Origin: Bacteroidetes bacterium UBA3022
GTDB taxonomy: Bacteria; Bacteroidota; Bacteroidia; Chitinophagales; BACL12
Length of the DNA: 23,607 bases
Assembly: GCA_002346225.1 (NCBI GenBank)
Contig: DDYY01000018.1
Location: 1-23,607, forward strand
Reading direction: 5' to 3'
Of this stretch, positions 1 to 7,075 are shown piece by piece. A program made the position numbers and the translations under genes. The stretch's first letter is position 1; each line of letters opens with the position of its first letter. Below the pieces are notes generated by a model. It had not been told where the DNA came from, made no database searches, and saw only the letters and a list, made by a program, of their open reading frames with translations.

Positions 1-29
1 TCCTCTTTGAGTAAGTCTTCTAGATACAT
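1..29 (-). CDS. 5' end of an unidentified gene running off the left edge
   Basis: An ATG at 29 (minus strand) opens a frame of nine codons, reading MYLEDLLKE, that stays open to the edge of the window. A perfect Bacteroidota -7 box (TATTTTTG, plus-strand positions 48-55) lies 18 bases upstream of the ATG, and the leader between is AT-rich, as is usual for start sites in this phylum. It lies 67 bases downstream of the Crp/Fnr gene on the same strand. Nine residues are too few to assign a family, so the gene is inferred from the start context alone. Confidence 0.35.
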
Positions 30-47
30 ATTTGAATTATTTTGAGG

Positions 48-55
48 CAAAAATA
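48..55 (-). promoter_or_regulatory. Bacteroidota -7 promoter box, TATTTTTG
   Basis: On the minus strand this reads TATTTTTG, an exact match to the TAnnTTTG -7 consensus of the Bacteroidota housekeeping sigma factor. It sits 18 bases before the ATG of the left-edge gene. I see no convincing TTTG -33 element at the usual distance, so this is a half-site call. Confidence 0.35.
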
Positions 56-96
56 GAACGCTCTGCAGGTTCCGTTGGTGATGAAGGTTACCGTGG

Positions 97-723
97 CTAT
101 TTTTTCAGCAGAATTCTGTTTCTGCCCAGTTCCAGCTTGCCCTCTTTCTCCATTTGTTTGAGTAATCTGGAAACTACTTCCCGGGCGGTGCCCAGTTCAT
201 CTGCCAGTTGTTTGTGCGTTACGTTCAGCTCGGGGCTGCCGGCATGCCGCGACTTGCTTTTCAGGAGTTCTTCGAGGCGGTGATCGACTTTAGTGAAGGC
301 AATGGAATTCACCATTTTGAGGAGTTCTTCGAAACGCTTGTGGTATAATCGGAAAATAAATGCAGACCAGCTGGGGTAGCGGGTCACGAGGTACTGCGTC
401 TTCTCCACCGGAATCATCATGATTTCCGCTGTTTCATCTACCACAGCCCTCACTTTGCTTCTTTCATCGTTGAGCGCTCCCAGTACTGACATGATGCAGG
501 TTTCGCCGGGATAGATATAATACAACAGTATTTCGTTGCCGTTATCATCTTCGCCAATCACCTTTACCGTTCCGGACAAGAGAAAAGGAAGGTAGCGGAT
601 ATAATCTCTGTTTTCAAGGATAGAATGTTCTGAAGGGAAGACATTGGTGGGGGAGAATGTCTTGAGGTCTTCAATCAGTTTGCTATCCTCTAATACTTTA
701 AGTGCATTTTCACGAAGGTCCAT
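97..723 (-). CDS. Crp/Fnr family transcriptional regulator
   Basis: A 208-residue cytoplasmic DNA-binding regulator of the Crp/Fnr superfamily. Residues of about 20-125 form the cyclic-nucleotide-type beta-barrel sensor, with the PGET...GALNDERS stretch where the phosphate-binding cassette lies. A long dimerisation helix follows, then a winged helix-turn-helix at about 155-205 (KQLADELGTAREVVSRLLKQ, the typical Crp recognition helix). The cassette does not match the cAMP-binding consensus well, and there is no N-terminal cysteine cluster as in oxygen-sensing Fnr, so the ligand is unknown. The start is an ATG 13 bases after the RNase G stop codon, which suggests co-transcription with rng. Family assignment is secure; the regulon is not predictable. 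Confidence 0.93.
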   Translation of the reverse strand: MDLRENALKVLEDSKLIEDLKTFSPTNVFPSEHSILENRDYIRYLPFLLSGTVKVIGEDDNGNEILLYYIYPGETCIMSVLGALNDERSKVRAVVDETAEIMMIPVEKTQYLVTRYPSWSAFIFRLYHKRFEELLKMVNSIAFTKVDHRLEELLKSKSRHAGSPELNVTHKQLADELGTAREVVSRLLKQMEKEGKLELGRNRILLKK

Positions 724-736
724 AACAACTGTTTAT

Positions 737-2290
737 TTAGTCAACGAGGATTTCTTCGTCGTTTTTATCGAAGAAGTGGTACTCCATGTATTGATAGTTG
801 TCGTTTCCCTGCACTGTAACCCACTGTTTCAGTGTTCTGTACCATTTCCATTGAAGGCTGCCAAACAGGCGACCCCGCTTGATATAGGCTTCCAGGAAGG
901 GGTGCACCACCAATCGCAATTTTTTCTGATTCTGCTTTTCTATCAGATGGGTGAGTTTTCTTTCAATATCTACCAGAATGAGAATGCTGGCTTCAATCTT
1001 TCCTGTACCGTTACAACTGGGGCACATTTCAGAGGTGGTGATATTGACCTCCGGACGCACGCGTTGCCGGGTTATTTGTGCTACGCCAAATTTACTGATA
1101 GGGAGTACGGAATGCTTGGCGCGGTCGTTGCTCATGGCATTGCGCAATTCCTGATAGACCATTTTACGGTTATCGGGTTTCCGCATATCTATGAAGTCGA
1201 CGATGATGATACCGCCAATATCGCGCAGGCGAAGTTGACGGGCAATTTCCCGTGCCGACTCCAGGTTGACAGCCACTGCATTCGATTCCTGGTCGCCTTT
1301 TACGGCAGATTTATTCCCACTGTTCACATCAATGACGTGCAGCGCTTCTGTGTGCTCAATAATGAGGTAGGCGCCACTCGACATGTTAACCGTTCTGCCG
1401 AATAAGGATTTTATCTGTCGGGTTACACCGAATGTATCGAACACAGGCCTGTTGCCATTGTGCTGCGAAACGATTTTTTCCGAGCCGGGAGATATTTGTT
1501 TGATATAGCTCCTGATGTCGTTCACAATGCCCGTATCGTTGGATACTACGGAGTGGAAGGAATCATTGAGTATATCGCGCAGCAGGGTATTGGTCTTGCT
1601 GGATTCTGAAAAAAGTATGTGTGGCGGTTGCGCGTCCTTCAGCCGGGCTGTGATGTCATCCCATTTCTGCACCAGGCTAAGGAGGTCATTGTGGAGCACC
1701 TGCACGCTCTGTCCTTCGGCTACGGTGCGGACGATTACGCCGAATCCTTTCGGGCGGATAGATTCAATTATTTTCTGCAGGCGTTTGCGCTCATCTGCGG
1801 ATTCTATTTTTCGGGAGACACCTACTACTTCATTAAAGGGCGTCAGCACGAGGTACCTGCCGGGAAGCGATAATTCGCAACTCAGCCGGGGGCCTTTGGT
1901 TTGAATGGGTTCTTTAATCACCTGCACCATGACCTGCAGGTTTTTGCTAACTACATTGTTGATTTTCCCCGTCTTGATGATCTCCTCTTCCTTGCGGAAA
2001 GCCTGCATGCTGACGGGCTTACCTCCCAGGGCCAGCTGGGTGTATTTCACAATCGATTTGAAATGGGGGTTGAGGTCAGTGTAGTGCAGGAAGGCATCGC
2101 GCTCAAATCCTACGTCTACGAATACGGCATTCAGTCCGGGGCTCACTTTCCGCACGCGACCCAGATAGATATCGCCTACGCGAAATCCTCCGGATTCACC
2201 TTCACGGTGCAGTTCTACCAGTTGACTATCTTCTAATAAAGCCATCTCAACCCCTTTCGAGGTTGAGTTGATGATGAGGTCTTTTTCCAC
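737..2290 (-). CDS. rng: Ribonuclease E/G family endoribonuclease (RNase G)
   Basis: A 517-residue endoribonuclease that cleaves single-stranded, AU-rich RNA in rRNA maturation and mRNA decay. The N-terminal S1 domain (about 35-130) carries the insertion usual in Bacteroidota RNase G. The two catalytic metal-binding aspartates are visible at about D321 (HVIDVNSG) and D365 (IIVDFIDM). The zinc-link CPSCNGTG, with cysteines near 423 and 426, joins the dimer. The length matches Bacteroidota RNase G and there is no long RNase E-type degradosome scaffold. The start codon is GTG at 2290, since no in-frame ATG lies upstream and the N-terminus aligns with family starts. It follows HU, a TPR protein and a tiny ribosomal-type gene, and leads directly into the Crp/Fnr gene. 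Confidence 0.96.
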   Translation of the reverse strand: MEKDLIINSTSKGVEMALLEDSQLVELHREGESGGFRVGDIYLGRVRKVSPGLNAVFVDVGFERDAFLHYTDLNPHFKSIVKYTQLALGGKPVSMQAFRKEEEIIKTGKINNVVSKNLQVMVQVIKEPIQTKGPRLSCELSLPGRYLVLTPFNEVVGVSRKIESADERKRLQKIIESIRPKGFGVIVRTVAEGQSVQVLHNDLLSLVQKWDDITARLKDAQPPHILFSESSKTNTLLRDILNDSFHSVVSNDTGIVNDIRSYIKQISPGSEKIVSQHNGNRPVFDTFGVTRQIKSLFGRTVNMSSGAYLIIEHTEALHVIDVNSGNKSAVKGDQESNAVAVNLESAREIARQLRLRDIGGIIIVDFIDMRKPDNRKMVYQELRNAMSNDRAKHSVLPISKFGVAQITRQRVRPEVNITTSEMCPSCNGTGKIEASILILVDIERKLTHLIEKQNQKKLRLVVHPFLEAYIKRGRLFGSLQWKWYRTLKQWVTVQGNDNYQYMEYHFFDKNDEEILVD

Positions 2291-2387
2291 AAGCTTCTTT
2301 GTTGTGCCATGCTATGCATGACCAGCATTAAAAAATTAAGGCTCTGTTCAGGGAAGAAGAAGCAGGAAACCGAAATCGGAAGAAATA

Positions 2388-2477
2388 CTATTTCTTCTTG
2401 TGACGGTTCTTTCTAAGCCTTTTTTTACGCTTGTGGGTAGCTATCTTATGTCTTTTTCTTTTCTTACCGCAAGGCAT
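2388..2477 (-). CDS. Very small basic ribosomal-type protein, AURKAIP1/COX24 (mS38/bS22-like) family
   Basis: A 29-residue frame that starts MPCGKKRKRHKIATHKRKKR and consists largely of lysine, arginine and histidine. The pattern (HK-x-x-THKRKKR-x-R-x-NRHKKK) is the one I know from Bacteroidota proteins of the AURKAIP1/COX24 domain family (DUF1713), which are related to mitochondrial small-subunit protein mS38 and the actinobacterial bS22-type peptide. A role bound in rRNA of the small subunit is inferred from that family. The ATG lies 10 bases downstream of the TPR gene stop and 97 bases upstream of rng, all on the same strand, so it is probably part of the HU-TPR-rng transcript. Gene callers often miss a frame this short. 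Confidence 0.85.
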   Translation of the reverse strand: MPCGKKRKRHKIATHKRKKRLRKNRHKKK

Positions 2478-2487
2478 TGGAAATAAT

Positions 2488-3270
2488 TTAATTCGTTAAC
2501 GACTCTATATATTGTCTGACTTGATTATCCAAAACAGGATCACCCGTCAGTCCTTGTGTCCTTCTCAGTACTTCTACCGACTGTAGTGTATCGCCAACGG
2601 CCATATAACTTTCTGCCAGCAAAAAATGAGCCTGCAAATTTAAGGAATCTTTCTGTAATACCACTATAAATCGCTCAATAGCTTTATCATATTGCCCGCT
2701 CATTACGGAAAAACGACCTAATTCCATGTTAATCAATGGGTTACCCGGAACCTCCACATCGAGTTCCCGCAACATCAGAATGCCTTTCATGGGGTCGTTG
2801 GTACCCTGCACAAATACACTAGCCAGGCCAATCCTCGCATCCAGGTTGGTGCTGTCGATGTCAAGGGCCTTTTCGTAGCAGTAGCGGGAGCCGTACACCA
2901 GGTTGACTTGCATGTTCTGGCTCGTATCGGAAGGGAAGGCGTCGAAGAATGATTTTCCTGCTCGGAGGTAATGCTCGACACTGGGGTTCAGATCTGCAAT
3001 TTGCCGGTCGTAATCGGCGGCGATGGCCGGAAATCCCGCATGAAACCACAGGTGAGAGAGGCTATCCAGCAGCTGCAGATTCTCAGGATCCTTCTTCAGG
3101 GCAGCCTGGAGTGCTACAATGGTAGTTTCAGACGGCACATCCAGGCTGTCTATCAGCTCAGCTCTCTTTTCATCGAAAGCGCTGACTTTCGGCGGTTTGT
3201 TGGTGAACCCAAAATAAAGTGCGCATGCCAGTAGAACTGCACCTCCTGCGACAAGTACCTGTTTTTTCAA
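2488..3270 (-). CDS. Membrane-anchored tetratricopeptide repeat protein
   Basis: A 260-residue protein with one N-terminal membrane segment (about residues 4-22, with a KK start) followed by a periplasm-facing or cytoplasm-facing helical repeat region. TPR-like motifs run from about 50 to 250, for example NPLINMELGRFSVMSGQYDKA and LQAHFLLAESYMAVGDTLQS, indicating a protein-binding scaffold. The start is TTG at 3270, the only plausible start codon after the upstream HU stop, leaving a 6-base gap. TPR proteins commonly lie between an HU/IHF gene and rng in Bacteroidota, but I know of no established function for this one. Topology and partner are not determined by the sequence. Confidence 0.85.
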   Translation of the reverse strand: MKKQVLVAGGAVLLACALYFGFTNKPPKVSAFDEKRAELIDSLDVPSETTIVALQAALKKDPENLQLLDSLSHLWFHAGFPAIAADYDRQIADLNPSVEHYLRAGKSFFDAFPSDTSQNMQVNLVYGSRYCYEKALDIDSTNLDARIGLASVFVQGTNDPMKGILMLRELDVEVPGNPLINMELGRFSVMSGQYDKAIERFIVVLQKDSLNLQAHFLLAESYMAVGDTLQSVEVLRRTQGLTGDPVLDNQVRQYIESLTN

Positions 3271-3276
3271 AATGAA

Positions 3277-3570
3277 TTAGCCCTTTTTCTTTTTGCCTTC
3301 CTTCACCTCATTGACAAAAACTTTCGCCGGCTTGAACGCGGGAATTTTTTGTTCGGGAATCTGGATGGCCACGTTTTTCTTGATGTTCCTTCCAATCTTT
3401 GCTTTTCGGGTCTTGACAATAAAGCTGCCGAATCCGCGGATGTAAACGTTTTCTTCTTCTGAAAGCGAATCTTTTATTTCTTTGCAGAATGCTTCAATAC
3501 TCACCAGTACATCTACTTTGGGAATACCGGTCTTTTCTGAAATCTTGTTAACGAGTTCTGATTTTCTCAT
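3277..3570 (-). CDS. HU/IHF family nucleoid DNA-binding protein
   Basis: A 97-residue bacterial histone-like protein that bends and compacts DNA as a dimer. The helical N-terminal dimerisation region (about 1-45) is followed by the IRGFGSF turn, then the beta-arm region with KIGRN and a proline-containing arm tip, and a lysine-rich C-terminal tail (KEGKKKKG). It begins at ATG 3570 and heads the minus-strand cluster HU-TPR-small ribosomal peptide-rng-crp, divergent from mutY. It is only distantly similar to the second HU in this window (9433-9702), so the two are old paralogues and not a recent duplication. Confidence 0.95.
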   Translation of the reverse strand: MRKSELVNKISEKTGIPKVDVLVSIEAFCKEIKDSLSEEENVYIRGFGSFIVKTRKAKIGRNIKKNVAIQIPEQKIPAFKPAKVFVNEVKEGKKKKG

Positions 3571-3648
3571 GGATTAGATTTTGTTGGTATCTGATTATGA
3601 GTCATAAACAAACCAACTGCTGCAAAGTTCGTTAATTAGTTGAATTTC

Positions 3649-4734
3649 ATGGCATTTAGAAAAACAGGGCCTTACATTCCTTCCGCCTTTCGCAACATCC
3701 TCACAGACTGGTATACCCGGAATGCGCGCAGCCTGCCCTGGGTGGGTGAAAAGGACCCTTATAAAATCTGGCTCAGCGAAATTCTGCTACAGCAAACTAG
3801 GGTGGAGCAGGGGCTGCCCTACTACCTCCGCTTTATCGAGCAGTATCCTGATGTACAAGTACTTGCAGCAGCGCCTGACGGAGAAGTGATGAAATTGTGG
3901 GAAGGTCTGGGTTATTACAACCGTGCCCGCAACATGCTGGCGGCAGCTCGCATAGTAGCAAATGATAGAGATGGGGTTTTCCCCGATACGCTGGAAGGCC
4001 TGCTGGCATTGCCGGGCATAGGCCCTTACACCGGTCGCGCCATCGCAGCCTTCGCCTATGGGATTCCTGTGGCGGTGAACGATGGGAATGTGATGCGGGT
4101 GCTGGCGCGCATGGCAGGGTACCATGAGGCAGTTGACCAACCGGAAGGCAAAGCACAGATTCAGGCATGGGCTGACCAATTAGTTGCCGGGGCAGATCCA
4201 GCGTTGTTCAATCAGGCTATGATGGATTTTGGCAGCCAGGTATGCAAACCGGCGGCTCCCCTTTGTTCCGACTGTCCTGCCAGCGATATCTGTCGGGCTT
4301 ATCAGGAGCAGGAGGTTTCATTGTTGCCGGTGAAGTCCAAGCGCATTGCCAAAAAAGAGCGCATTATGCAGTTTCTTGTCTTACAGACGCCCGATGCTGT
4401 GCTCATCCGCCACCGCGCTGAAAAAGATATCTGGCAGAACCTGCACGATTTTCCAGCCGTTGAACCCATCAAGCCTCTTTCGTGGAGGCAGTTGCGGTCG
4501 CGGTTACCGCAGGAGCTGACCGTTCTTTCCGGCCAAAGTCCTTCCTTTACCTCCTCCATGTATACCCAGCAATTGACGCACCGAACTATCCAGGGCCAGT
4601 TTCTGGTTTTTGATTTGGAGGATATTTCAGACATTTGTCCGCCCGATTGTCAGTGGGTGCCCAAAGCTGAATTGTCGAAGTTCGCTTACCCTGTGATGAT
4701 CAAAAAGTTTCTCTTAGAATTTAGCTATTTTTAA
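3649..4734 (+). CDS. mutY: A/G-specific adenine glycosylase MutY
   Basis: A 361-residue base-excision repair enzyme that removes adenine mispaired with 8-oxoguanine. The catalytic glutamate is about E44 (LSEILLQQTRV). The helix-hairpin-helix is LPGIGPYTGRAIAAFAYG, followed by the active-site aspartate at about D145 (VNDGNVMRVLAR). Four cysteines at about 199, 206, 209 and 215, spaced C-x6-C-x2-C-x5-C, bind the [4Fe-4S] cluster. The C-terminal region (about 230-355) is the NUDIX-like 8-oxoG recognition domain. I prefer ATG 3649; an in-frame TTG at 3640 would add only three residues. mutY next to ssb and gldD, and divergent from HU, is a common Bacteroidota arrangement. Confidence 0.96.
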   Translation: MAFRKTGPYIPSAFRNILTDWYTRNARSLPWVGEKDPYKIWLSEILLQQTRVEQGLPYYLRFIEQYPDVQVLAAAPDGEVMKLWEGLGYYNRARNMLAAARIVANDRDGVFPDTLEGLLALPGIGPYTGRAIAAFAYGIPVAVNDGNVMRVLARMAGYHEAVDQPEGKAQIQAWADQLVAGADPALFNQAMMDFGSQVCKPAAPLCSDCPASDICRAYQEQEVSLLPVKSKRIAKKERIMQFLVLQTPDAVLIRHRAEKDIWQNLHDFPAVEPIKPLSWRQLRSRLPQELTVLSGQSPSFTSSMYTQQLTHRTIQGQFLVFDLEDISDICPPDCQWVPKAELSKFAYPVMIKKFLLEFSYF

Positions 4735-4767
4735 AGTTTATTTGACCAATTATTTAAATCAAGATGT

Positions 4768-5199
4768 ATGAGTGGAGTTAACAAAGTGATTCTCGTAGGT
4801 AATCTGGGTAAAGACCCTGAATTAAGAAGTTTTGAAGGTGGAAATGTAGTTGCCAATTTTAGTCTGGCCACTACGGAAGTGTACCGCGATAAGGCGGGTA
4901 ACAGGGTAGATCATACCGAATGGCATAACATAGCAATGTGGGGCAAACTGGCTGATATTGCTGGCAAGTTATTGCATAAGGGCAGTAAGATTTATCTGGA
5001 AGGGAAAATCAAAAGCCGTTCCTGGGATGACAAGGAAGGTAATAAGCGGTATACCACTGAAATCATTGCCGACAACTTTACACTCCTGGACCGCAAGGCA
5101 GATGGCGGTGGCGATTATCAGAATGATGCTGCTGATACTGCTTCGGGATCAAGGGGAGGTGCAATGGACAGCCAGGCTGATGACGATCTCCCTTTCTAA
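4768..5199 (+). CDS. ssb: Single-stranded DNA-binding protein
   Basis: A 143-residue SSB. Residues 1 to about 108 form the OB-fold (MSGVNKVILVGNLGKDPELR at the start, then the WHNIAMWGKLADIAG and SWDDKEGNKRYTTEIIAD stretches). A glycine- and aspartate-rich linker leads to the acidic tip DDDLPF, which recruits replication and repair partners. It binds exposed single strands as a tetramer. The gene begins 33 bases after mutY and ends just before a strong hairpin terminator, so mutY and ssb are probably one transcript. Confidence 0.97.
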   Translation: MSGVNKVILVGNLGKDPELRSFEGGNVVANFSLATTEVYRDKAGNRVDHTEWHNIAMWGKLADIAGKLLHKGSKIYLEGKIKSRSWDDKEGNKRYTTEIIADNFTLLDRKADGGGDYQNDAADTASGSRGGAMDSQADDDLPF

Positions 5200-5210
5200 G
5201 TAAAACCATT

Positions 5211-5239
5211 AAAAGCCGGGTTTCCATCCGGCTTTTTTA
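5211..5239 (+). terminator. Rho-independent terminator after ssb
   Basis: AAAAGCCGG pairs with CCGGCTTTT across a short loop (GTTTCCAT) and is followed by a T run. It starts 11 bases after the ssb stop codon and ends 7 bases before the gldD start, so gldD is either read through or uses its own promoter. Confidence 0.85.
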
Positions 5240-5245
5240 TTTCCT

Positions 5246-5839
5246 ATGCATACGAGACTACCATACGTATTTTTATTGTTGCTGTTAACAGTTGTGGGTT
5301 GCACCTACGATAGGGTGCCCAAACCCAAAGCCTATCCGCGCATTCATTTTCCGGTGAATGAAGGAAACATTCACTACCATACCGATAACTGTCCTTACAG
5401 TTTCGATTTACCCGGTTACTACAGGGTTGAAAGAAAGACTACTTTTTTTGATGAAGAGATTACAGATGCATGCTGGCTGAATATTGTTTGCGACAGCCTC
5501 AACGCCACCCTCTATCTCAGCTATAAGGAGTTAGGCCCTGATGTCACGCTGATGCGGCTGATGGAGGAAGCTTATGAGCTCACCTACAAGCATACCAACA
5601 AAGCCGATTACATCCAGCCCAGAGAGTTTGATAACGGGCATGGTTCGGTGGGACTCATCTACTATGTGGGAGGTGATGCCGCCAGTAATATCCAGTTTTT
5701 TTTAACAGATACAACCACCCACTTTGTGCGGGGTGCACTTTATTTCTATGCCCGCCCCAATGTGGATTCTCTCCGGCCTGTGGTCGACTTTATGATTCAC
5801 GATCTGGAAACACTCACCGATTCATGGCGGTGGGAATAG
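5246..5839 (+). CDS. gldD: Gliding motility lipoprotein GldD
   Basis: A 197-residue lipoprotein. The signal peptide ends in a lipobox (TVVGC), with the lipidated cysteine at residue 19. The mature N-terminus carries the GldD hallmark KPKAYPRIHFP followed by a compact domain including the CPYSFDLPGYY stretch. In Flavobacterium johnsoniae GldD is needed for gliding and for T9SS-dependent surface display; its molecular role is unknown. In many Bacteroidota the order is mutY-ssb-gldE-gldD, but here gldE is missing and only a terminator separates ssb from gldD. The gene converges on a hydrolase with no gap between stop codons. Confidence 0.92.
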   Translation: MHTRLPYVFLLLLLTVVGCTYDRVPKPKAYPRIHFPVNEGNIHYHTDNCPYSFDLPGYYRVERKTTFFDEEITDACWLNIVCDSLNATLYLSYKELGPDVTLMRLMEEAYELTYKHTNKADYIQPREFDNGHGSVGLIYYVGGDAASNIQFFLTDTTTHFVRGALYFYARPNVDSLRPVVDFMIHDLETLTDSWRWE

Positions 5840-6988
5840 TCAGTCTGCAATCAGCAGGGTAGCGCTGCTTTGTTCCTGTTCGCCTACCCAGATTACCTTA
5901 TACATACCGGCACTCCAGTGGGCAGTGGAAATAGTCTGCCAGTTGCCGGCATGGTTGCCCTCCCAGATTGTTTTGCCATCTATGCCTGTTACCATCACAT
6001 AGCCGGCTTCCGGTGCCAGCAGTTGAAAAGCGTCCCTTGCCGGATTGGGGTAAATTTCCAGCGACTCCTCATCAGATTCATCGGCAGGCAGGCGCAATGG
6101 ACAATCCTGCACATAAGTGATGCCCTCCGTGGAAAGTAACAGGTCGTTGAAGCTGTCGTAGGCGGCAGTGCTGTTTTTCAGAAAGCGCTGTAGCCAGGGG
6201 ACCATAAATGTATTTACCAGATTGTGCTGTGTGTTGCGGGAAATATCGGAAGCGCAGAATAATTCTCCCAGGCTGCAGGTGAAGTTATAATCGGCAAACT
6301 GGCAATGGGTGCCACCGGCAATTTCAATGTAGGTATTACACGGACCGCCCAATGCTTCAAACATGGGTATCTGATGCACCGCCGGAGGTGTAACGCAATC
6401 ATCATCTGTGGCAAATACCAGCGAAGGGGCTGTCATAGAAGGGCAGGCAGCAATAGCAGAGGGGCTGGTTTCGGCAGCGGCGAAGGTAATGGTGGTGGTT
6501 ATTTTATTGGGATAACTGGCAGCCAGTAAGGTGGCACCACCTCCCATACTATGGCCCATGGCAGCACATTTATTGCGGATGCGGTTGTAGAACAGTGAAC
6601 CGGCAAACTTCGACAGCTTGCTGAAATTATTGCTCAGGAAGGCGATGTCTCTCGCGTATTGTTCGTGATCGGGCAACAGTTCTCCGGCAGTTGTGGGCAG
6701 CACCACAATGTAGCCGAGTGGAACCAGTTCTTCCCAGATATTGGCGTAGGCATCGAATGTCATCAGGAAACCATGCGACATAATGACAAATGGAAATTTA
6801 GGCCCCGAAGCAACAGGCACCTCGTCGCCGTTGCTCAGCGCAGGGTAATAAATTTCTGTGGTGATTAACCTCCCCGGGCGTGATGGATCATTGAAAGTAA
6901 TAGTGCTGTGACCTATTCCCGGAAATTGTGCTTTAGCAGCAATAGTGCTGAATAATAGCACCCAAAGCCATATACTTTTATTTTTCAT
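5840..6988 (-). CDS. Secreted cutinase/PETase-like alpha/beta hydrolase with T9SS sorting domain
   Basis: A predicted secreted serine hydrolase of 382 residues from the chosen ATG at 6988, where a typical signal peptide (MKNKSIWLWVLLFSTIAAKA) begins. Longer in-frame starts up to 7057 would place 23 extra residues ahead of it. The nucleophile elbow is GHSMGGG with Ser147. A TDDDC segment is the likely acid and GGTHC the likely histidine, giving a Ser-Asp-His triad. The elbow, the FATDDD...PP run and the EIAGGTHC strand resemble the dienelactone hydrolase/chlorophyllase/polyester-hydrolase group. The last 70 or so residues (from LEIYPNPARD) form a type A T9SS sorting domain, implying export across the outer membrane. 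The substrate is not known. Sure of fold and secretion; polyester activity is only a possibility. Confidence 0.85.
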   Translation of the reverse strand: MKNKSIWLWVLLFSTIAAKAQFPGIGHSTITFNDPSRPGRLITTEIYYPALSNGDEVPVASGPKFPFVIMSHGFLMTFDAYANIWEELVPLGYIVVLPTTAGELLPDHEQYARDIAFLSNNFSKLSKFAGSLFYNRIRNKCAAMGHSMGGGATLLAASYPNKITTTITFAAAETSPSAIAACPSMTAPSLVFATDDDCVTPPAVHQIPMFEALGGPCNTYIEIAGGTHCQFADYNFTCSLGELFCASDISRNTQHNLVNTFMVPWLQRFLKNSTAAYDSFNDLLLSTEGITYVQDCPLRLPADESDEESLEIYPNPARDAFQLLAPEAGYVMVTGIDGKTIWEGNHAGNWQTISTAHWSAGMYKVIWVGEQEQSSATLLIAD

Positions 6989-6999
6989 GGATGTGATTT

Positions 7000-7007
7000 C
7001 AAACATA
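7000..7007 (-). promoter_or_regulatory. -7 promoter box (TATGTTTG) of the secreted hydrolase
   Basis: On the minus strand this reads TATGTTTG, an exact TAnnTTTG match, 11 bases before the preferred ATG at 6988. If it is used, the transcript would have only a few leader bases, and the longer reading frame starting at 7057 could not be translated in full. No clear -33 element is visible. Confidence 0.35.
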
Positions 7008-7057
7008 AATATAGTGGTATGGCGGTGACATCTGATAATCCCTCCTTGTACTTTCAT

Positions 7058-7065
7058 TATTTTTG
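7058..7065 (+). promoter_or_regulatory. -7 promoter box (TATTTTTG) upstream of recG
   Basis: An exact TAnnTTTG match 10 bases before the recG ATG, divergent from the hydrolase box at 7000-7007. The leader would be nearly absent. No well-placed TTTG -33 element is seen, so chance occurrence in AT-rich DNA is possible. Confidence 0.3.
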
Positions 7066-7075
7066 ACCGAATAGC

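Noticed and set aside
644..1405. A 253-residue frame on the plus strand
   Set aside because: It is antisense to rng and the crp gene, with no domain pattern, while the minus-strand frames carry clear catalytic motifs.
2300..2335. ATGCT...AGCAT inverted repeat between the small ribosomal-type gene and rng, considered as a terminator
   Set aside because: The stem is only five bases with a ten-base loop, and no T tract follows on the minus strand.
3571..3648. Divergent promoters between HU and mutY
   Set aside because: TTTG-like words occur on the minus strand, but no pair has the right spacing to a TAnnTTTG box; promoters must be here but I cannot place them.
6989..7057. A 23-codon N-terminal extension of the hydrolase
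   Set aside because: It would place polar, histidine-rich residues before a normal signal peptide, and a -7 promoter box lies inside it.
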